The position numbers were made by a program, and so were the translations under genes. From NCBI RefSeq assembly GCF_932526225.1, contig NC_064037.1:18080471-18144470 (forward strand): DNA of 64,000 bases, given 5' to 3'. Under the pieces are notes generated by a model that saw nothing but the letters and a program-made list of their open reading frames with translations, had not been told where the DNA came from and ran no database searches. Position 1 is the stretch's first letter, and each line of letters begins with the position of its first letter. The DNA comes from Nematostella vectensis. Lineage: Eukaryota; Cnidaria; Anthozoa; Actiniaria; Edwardsiidae. This document shows positions 60,652-64,000 of the stretch, in pieces.

Positions 60652-60677
60652 TTTCGCCCAATATCAGGGCTCATCAG
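60652..60677 (-). ncRNA. Hammerhead-like ribozyme core
   Basis: On minus the sequence reads CTGATGA, then a hairpin GCCC-TGATATT-GGGC, then GAAAC. This matches the hammerhead pattern CUGANGA, stem II, GAAA. The short stem III typical of Penelope-like and retrozyme hammerheads could be the following CGGCG before TTAC. A convincing stem I was not found by eye, so cleavage activity is unproven. Both TE termini and chance are possible explanations. Confidence 0.45.
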
Positions 60678-60689
60678 TACACCTAGCAC

Positions 60690-60977
60690 ACAAAAAGTAA
60701 AAATGTGGACGGCACTAGAACGTCACCAAGCTCGCAATGACTCAAGGGATCGCAAAAACGTTTCAAGGTTGGGACAAAATCACCAAGCACAGAAAAGACG
60801 AGTACACCAGACAAACACGAAAAAATGTCTCCGCCACGACACCTTTAGAATATAGGGGCCTCCAAAGCTACCTAAGCCGAGACCCATGTAGCGTCAGACC
60901 GTGGGGCCTATGTTGCTACTGAAAACCTACAAAGCCAGAAGCCGAGGTTAAGGTAGTCATCGAGGCTCGAACCGGGG
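60690..60977. other. No gene recognised
   Basis: A plus-strand frame at 60737-60922 has no recognised domain. Nothing else is seen. Confidence 0.35.
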
Positions 60978-61220
60978 CTACGATTTCCAAAATACTGATT
61001 CCTCTTTGTTTGTGTGCAGGATAATGACTATGCGCTCTAAGTGTTTCACCAGAAACTTTTCAGATACCGCGCACCGAAGTTTATCCCTGTGACTAGAGAA
61101 GCCAGATGCGAGGCGTATGAATCTGTAGCTGGTGGTTTTAGCAATCCCGTGAGCTCGCATAAAAGCTTCAAATGTAGGCCCTTTTCTTTTGGGAAGCGCT
61201 TTTTTGCGAAACCTAGCCAC
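60978..61220 (-). CDS. Hypothetical basic protein, doubtful
   Basis: The 80-codon frame starts MARFRKKALPKRKGPTFEAF and continues GIAKTTSYRFIRLASG and CAVSEKFLVKHLERIVIIL. Composition is protein-like, with a basic N-terminus and a helical second half. No family is recognised. It overlaps a plus-strand frame, and it may belong to the decayed cluster to its right. Confidence 0.25.
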   Translation of the reverse strand: MARFRKKALPKRKGPTFEAFMRAHGIAKTTSYRFIRLASGFSSHRDKLRCAVSEKFLVKHLERIVIILHTNKEESVFWKS

Positions 61221-61255
61221 ATACCGAGCTCAAAAGCTCCTACCAAAACAGATGA

Positions 61256-61607
61256 ATGAGGTGCTCGCGTTATATTGCGAAACCTACTGGGGTATGACAC
61301 GCTCGATGCTGTCCCAGAAGTGTGAAAGGGTCGGCAAACGAAAGCTTGAACTTACGGTTTCCAAGCCGTCTTTCGGTATCAGAGACTTCCTTAGGTACCC
61401 CAATAGGCCTCCCAAAGGTGAGGTCGAGGCGTTCATCTACACTGTGCTCGGCGCGCAGGTAAACGTCCGTTCCTTTATCGCGGGGGCCGCTTGAAGCTGC
61501 TTGAAGACGCAATCGTAGAAAACGACATCGCTCAAAGCGTGCAAAGGTTCCAGTTAGCCGTGCAGGAGACTGAGTCTTGCGGCGCTAACGCGATCAAGGT
61601 GACGTAA
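61256..61607 (+). pseudogene. Unrecognised ORF broken by one frameshift
   Basis: The frame with NEVLALYCETYWGMTRS and RPPKGEVEAFIYTVLGAQVN stops at 61494. In a neighbouring frame LKLLEDAIVENDIAQSVQRF, then QLAVQETESCGANAIKVT, runs on to TAA at about 61607. The two pieces join well if one base was lost at GCCGCTTGAAG, so this was probably one protein. Not recognised. Confidence 0.35.
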
Positions 61608-61719
61608 CGTGACCAAGGACCGCGAGGTGCGAAGCAAGGCCGTAGTGCACGCAGAGGGCGCAGCGCCTGACCCATCTTCGCGAACAACATCGCCCGGACC
61701 GAACGACGAAACTACGCCG

Positions 61720-61871
61720 CATCAGAGGATACACATTCAAACAAGGCTTGCAAGGCCCTAAGGGTGACAAAGGCGATAAGGGTGATAAAGGTGACCGAGG
61801 CATACATGGGGTAAAGAGTGATCAAGGCATACAAGGTGATCCATTATCATACAATGATCTAACACCCTAAA
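61720..61871 (+). pseudogene. Collagen-like G-x-y stretch of tail-fibre type
   Basis: The frame reads QGLQGPKGDKGDKGDKGDRG, then GIQGDPLSYNDLTP, and stops TAA. A Gly-x-y run that ends in D-L-T-P is typical of collagen-like fibre proteins of phages and some other viruses rather than of animal extracellular collagens (family knowledge, recalled). The upstream frame, VTKDREVRSKAVVHAEG, enters from a different phase, so the ORF is broken. An inverted repeat, ATCCTATCAAA/TTTGATAGGGAT (61874-61959), follows the stop and could be a terminator-like stem. Confidence 0.45.
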
Positions 61872-61959
61872 AGATCCTATCAAACAATCAATCTTCCCTT
61901 TTTTATATATATGTATAAGCATCTAGTTGTTTTTTTTCTTTTTTACATTTGATAGGGAT

Positions 61960-62960
61960 AAACTAAATTAATTTCGATAAAGGAAATGCCTAGTGTCTAA
62001 ATTAACGGTATGTTTTCTAGGTAGACCCAAAATATAGACGCCCTAAGGCCTGGACAAAGATCATAATTACACACAACGCATTGTGGTTTCTAAACAACCA
62101 AAACCTGTGGAACTCGACGTCGAACAAAGTGAAGATAGTCGCTGTGCCTTATGTGTAGGACGGGTTATACCCTAAACACTAAGGCCATTACATTACCTAG
62201 TAAACTATATCCCAGATGGAGCACAAGAAACAATAGCCATCTCTATACCAATCGATTACTCCACTGGACTGACAGAGGCTACACCCTTCGGATCGAGTGC
62301 TACTGCATAGATCCAGTAATGCTCACAATGGGGACTATCAACATCCAAACGGCTGGGTGGGGTTTCCGTGGGGATGGTATTAGGAGAGGGGCCATAGATG
62401 GGAAGCCAGGCTACCGATTCACTGAGGCTGTAATCGACATAGGTAACTTCATAGGTACTATCACTTTCACCTCCTCGCATAACTCACCAAGCCCAAAAGA
62501 ATCCAGGTGTGCGCCTTCGGCATCGAAGGTGAAATAGAGGCGAACTATCAAGTAAGTTCCGCTTGAAAACGAAGCGTAAAGGGCAGTGCCTTTGCAATTC
62601 GTAGGGCAAAACATTTTAGCATCTGGAGACCAAGTAGGGGCATCTTGGGGTGTGAACATACCGTAGAACCACCAACACACCAGCACTGGGATCGTTTTCG
62701 ATAACCATCAGACCTGTGAGATACCAGCTCTGCATATGGGGGGCTAGCGGTACCATAGTCCACATTAACACCGAGACAGTCGCTAACCCAACACTTCTCA
62801 CTAGCAGCGTAATATGCGAAGAACTCTCATTCGATGTTGAGTACATGTAAGATATCACAAAGCAGGAGACGTTCATCGAGATTATCTAACCGTATAGTAA
62901 AATGGACAATATGTACGAAGCAAAGCCGCATGAGAGAGGTGGTCAGGTTTACCCAACCAT
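61960..62960 (+). other. Decayed coding DNA, plus strand, unrecognised
   Basis: Several protein-like pieces lie on plus with stops and frame changes between them: PKAWTKIIITHNALWFLNNQ to about 62158, GYTLRIECYCIDPVMLTMG and NIQTAGWGF at 62270-62370, FVGQNILASGDQVGASWGV at about 62600-62660, TETVANPTLLTSSVICEEL at about 62770-62850, and MDNMYEAKPHERGGQVYPTI at 62901. The pieces are rich in beta-prone residues, like virion or fibre proteins, but no family is recognised. Together with 61256-61871 they look like one decayed multi-gene insertion. Confidence 0.35.
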
Positions 62961-62962
62961 TC

Positions 62963-63102
62963 CAGAGGCGGATCTAGCTTTTAGAAAAGGGGGGGGGGGG
63001 GGTTTGCTTATTGACAAAGAGGTGAAGGGGGTAATGTTTTTGTTTCTGGAAACCCAAAGGGGGGTTTAAACCCCCTGTACCCTCCCCCTAGATCCGATAC
63101 TG
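62963..63102. mobile_element. 140-bp inverted-repeat element (MITE)
   Basis: The left end CAGAGGCGGATCTAG and the right end CTAGATCCGATACTG are inverted repeats (12 of 15 pair; nine are contiguous, CGGATCTAG). CATTC flanks both sides (62958-62962, 63103-63107), as a 5-bp target duplication would. CAG-type ends with GCGGATC resemble hAT-derived MITEs, but hAT duplications are usually 8 bp, so the class is uncertain. The interior has a poly-G run and no ORF. It interrupts the frame beginning at 62901. Confidence 0.6.
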
Positions 63103-63108
63103 CATTCC

Positions 63109-63231
63109 TGTAATGTTTGGGATTCCTGTTTGTATGACCGCAAGGTTTTCTGGGTAACAGCAATAAACAACGAGAGTCCGCCATTACTGTTTATTCGTTT
63201 TGATCCTAAGGTTTTTCTCAAATACATTACA
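63109..63231 (+). repeat. 5' LTR of a Ty3/Gypsy element, 123 bp
   Basis: It begins TGTAATG and ends CATTACA, exact inverted ends with the expected TG...CA. It contains AATAAA at about 63162. The LTR is short, as in Mag-like Gypsy families. A primer-binding-like TGGCGACGAGGATTTCGG follows at about 63237. The matching 3' LTR would be outside the window, so the LTR call rests on these ends and the gag that follows. Confidence 0.65.
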
Positions 63232-63236
63232 TTTTT

Positions 63237-63254
63237 TGGCGACGAGGATTTCGG
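63237..63254 (+). other. Primer-binding site of the Gypsy element
   Basis: TGGCGACGAGGATTTCGG lies just after the LTR, in the position and style of the TGGCGACGAGGAT sites of Mag-type Gypsy elements (recalled). The tRNA was not identified. Confidence 0.5.
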
Positions 63255-63256
63255 AA

Positions 63257-64000
63257 ATGGCAACCTACGGCAAAATAGACGAATTCGACAGAGATTCTGA
63301 TTCATGGGAACAGTATATCGAGCGTCTAAACTTCTATTTTGAAGCAAATGGAGTAACTACGTCTGACGATGACTTGAAAATACGCCGTGCAATCCTCCTC
63401 AGTTCGGTAGGGAAACAAACCTACAAATTAATGTCTGATCTGCTGGCCCCAGCGAAACCTGGAGAGAAATCTTATGCTGACTTGTGCACCTTGGTAAAGA
63501 GCCATTTCAACCCAAAACCGAGTGAAAGCGTGCAACGGCACAAGTTCAATAACCGTTTCAGATTGAGCGGGGAGAACGTGTCTGACTTTGTAGCGGCTCT
63601 ACGAAACATGGCAGAATACTGCAATTTTGGTGGCAGTCTGGAAAATATGCTGCGTGATCGTCTGGTGTCTGGAATTAACAATGAAAGAATCCAAAGGCGT
63701 TTGCTATCAGAAGAGAACTTAACTTTCAAAAAAGCTTACGACATTGCTTCGTCTATGGAAACGACCGCACAGCACATGGCCGATCTTCAATCTGCTCCTT
63801 CTACGTTAAGTTCAACGTCTGCATCTGTAAAAAAGGTCAGTTCTTCGCCCTCACCGCGTTCTAAAAGCGAAAATAAAGAGTGTTATCGTTGTGGAAAAAA
63901 TCACCACCCGTCAAAATGTCGTTTCAAGGAGGCCACGTGCCATTATTGTAAAAAGAAAGGACATATTGTTGCCAAATGTCTCAAAAAAGCAAAAAAGTCG
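63257..64000 (+). CDS. Ty3/Gypsy Gag, partial (runs off the window)
   Basis: ATG at 63257 opens 248 codons with no stop up to the last base. The start MATYGKIDEFDRDSDSWEQY, then SYADLCTLVKSHFNPKPS and NVSDFVAALRNMAEYCNFG, is the capsid-like retrotransposon Gag domain. Two zinc knuckles follow: C209-C221 (CYRCGKNHHPSKC, with a slightly short last spacing) and C228-C241 (CHYCKKKGHIVAKC). The rest of Gag-Pol would lie to the right. The Gag packs the element RNA into cytoplasmic particles. No lesion is visible in this part, so this is the least decayed mobile element here. Confidence 0.9.
   Translation, partial: MATYGKIDEFDRDSDSWEQYIERLNFYFEANGVTTSDDDLKIRRAILLSSVGKQTYKLMSDLLAPAKPGEKSYADLCTLVKSHFNPKPSESVQRHKFNNRFRLSGENVSDFVAALRNMAEYCNFGGSLENMLRDRLVSGINNERIQRRLLSEENLTFKKAYDIASSMETTAQHMADLQSAPSTLSSTSASVKKVSSSPSPRSKSENKECYRCGKNHHPSKCRFKEATCHYCKKKGHIVAKCLKKAKKS

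Noticed and set aside
60950-60985. tRNA-like GGTTCGAGCC on minus
   Set aside because: No paired T stem, anticodon arm or acceptor stem could be drawn.
63066-63347. 93-codon minus ORF
   Set aside because: Antisense to the Gypsy LTR and the Gag start.

Overview
The window looks like animal nuclear DNA, most likely from a cnidarian such as a sea anemone (inference). Its genes have spliceosomal GT-AG introns and encode metazoan-type proteins. The repeats include Penelope-like, DIRS/Ngaro-like and Ty3/Gypsy retroelements, small inverted-repeat elements and many minisatellites. It is not bacterial: there are no operons, rRNA genes or CRISPR arrays.

Left part (1-12 kb). A 13-bp minisatellite precedes a two-exon gene for the mitochondrial AAA-type ATPase AFG1L/LACE1 (exons 1272-1512 and 3567-5023). 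Its only intron is three-quarters filled by a 20/21-bp minisatellite. An intronless FHIT gene (6976-7461, minus) follows. Facing away from it across about 690 bp is a possible first exon of an unrecognised gene (8151-8180). Two decayed pieces of Penelope-like endonuclease, two kinds of small tandem repeat and a relic of a repeat-coding ORF fill the rest.

Centre (12-45 kb). One gene spans 12094-44901. Exon 1 (12094-12215) encodes a type II membrane anchor. Exon 2 (43194-44901) encodes the lumenal part of a fukutin-related (FKRP-like, LicD-domain) transferase of 609 residues. The 30,978-bp intron between them is about 98.5% satellite DNA (12264-42784). This satellite has 35-bp and 45-bp monomers arranged in 80/115-bp blocks, which are themselves copied as segments of about 3.35, 4.1 and 5.29 kb. 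A perfect 23-bp-arm hairpin sits at its distal edge. The long minus-strand reading frames across it are artefacts of the repeat.

Right part (45-64 kb). Two arrays of the same 25-bp minisatellite flank an AT-rich stretch. Next come minus-strand DIRS/Ngaro-like retrotransposons: copy A is internally deleted, copy B retains gag, RT/RNase H and tyrosine recombinase with many lesions, and copy C is a gag fragment. A broken SGNH-hydrolase ORF lies among them. A 196-bp Penelope-type inverted-repeat insertion with a 14-bp target duplication hits the stop codon of that ORF. The 3' regions of copies A and B contain a family of small hairpins that share a loop motif but have different, still complementary, stems. 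Beyond 57.5 kb are hairpins, minisatellites, two doubtful small ORFs, a hammerhead-like motif, a decayed cluster with a phage-like collagen stretch, a small inverted-repeat element and the 5' end of a Ty3/Gypsy element whose gag runs off the window.

The strongest unusual signals are the intron-filling hierarchical satellite, the covarying hairpin family in the DIRS-like 3' regions, and the Penelope/hammerhead-like inverted insertion. No computation was run. Copy numbers are estimates from length, and family names rest on motif recognition.
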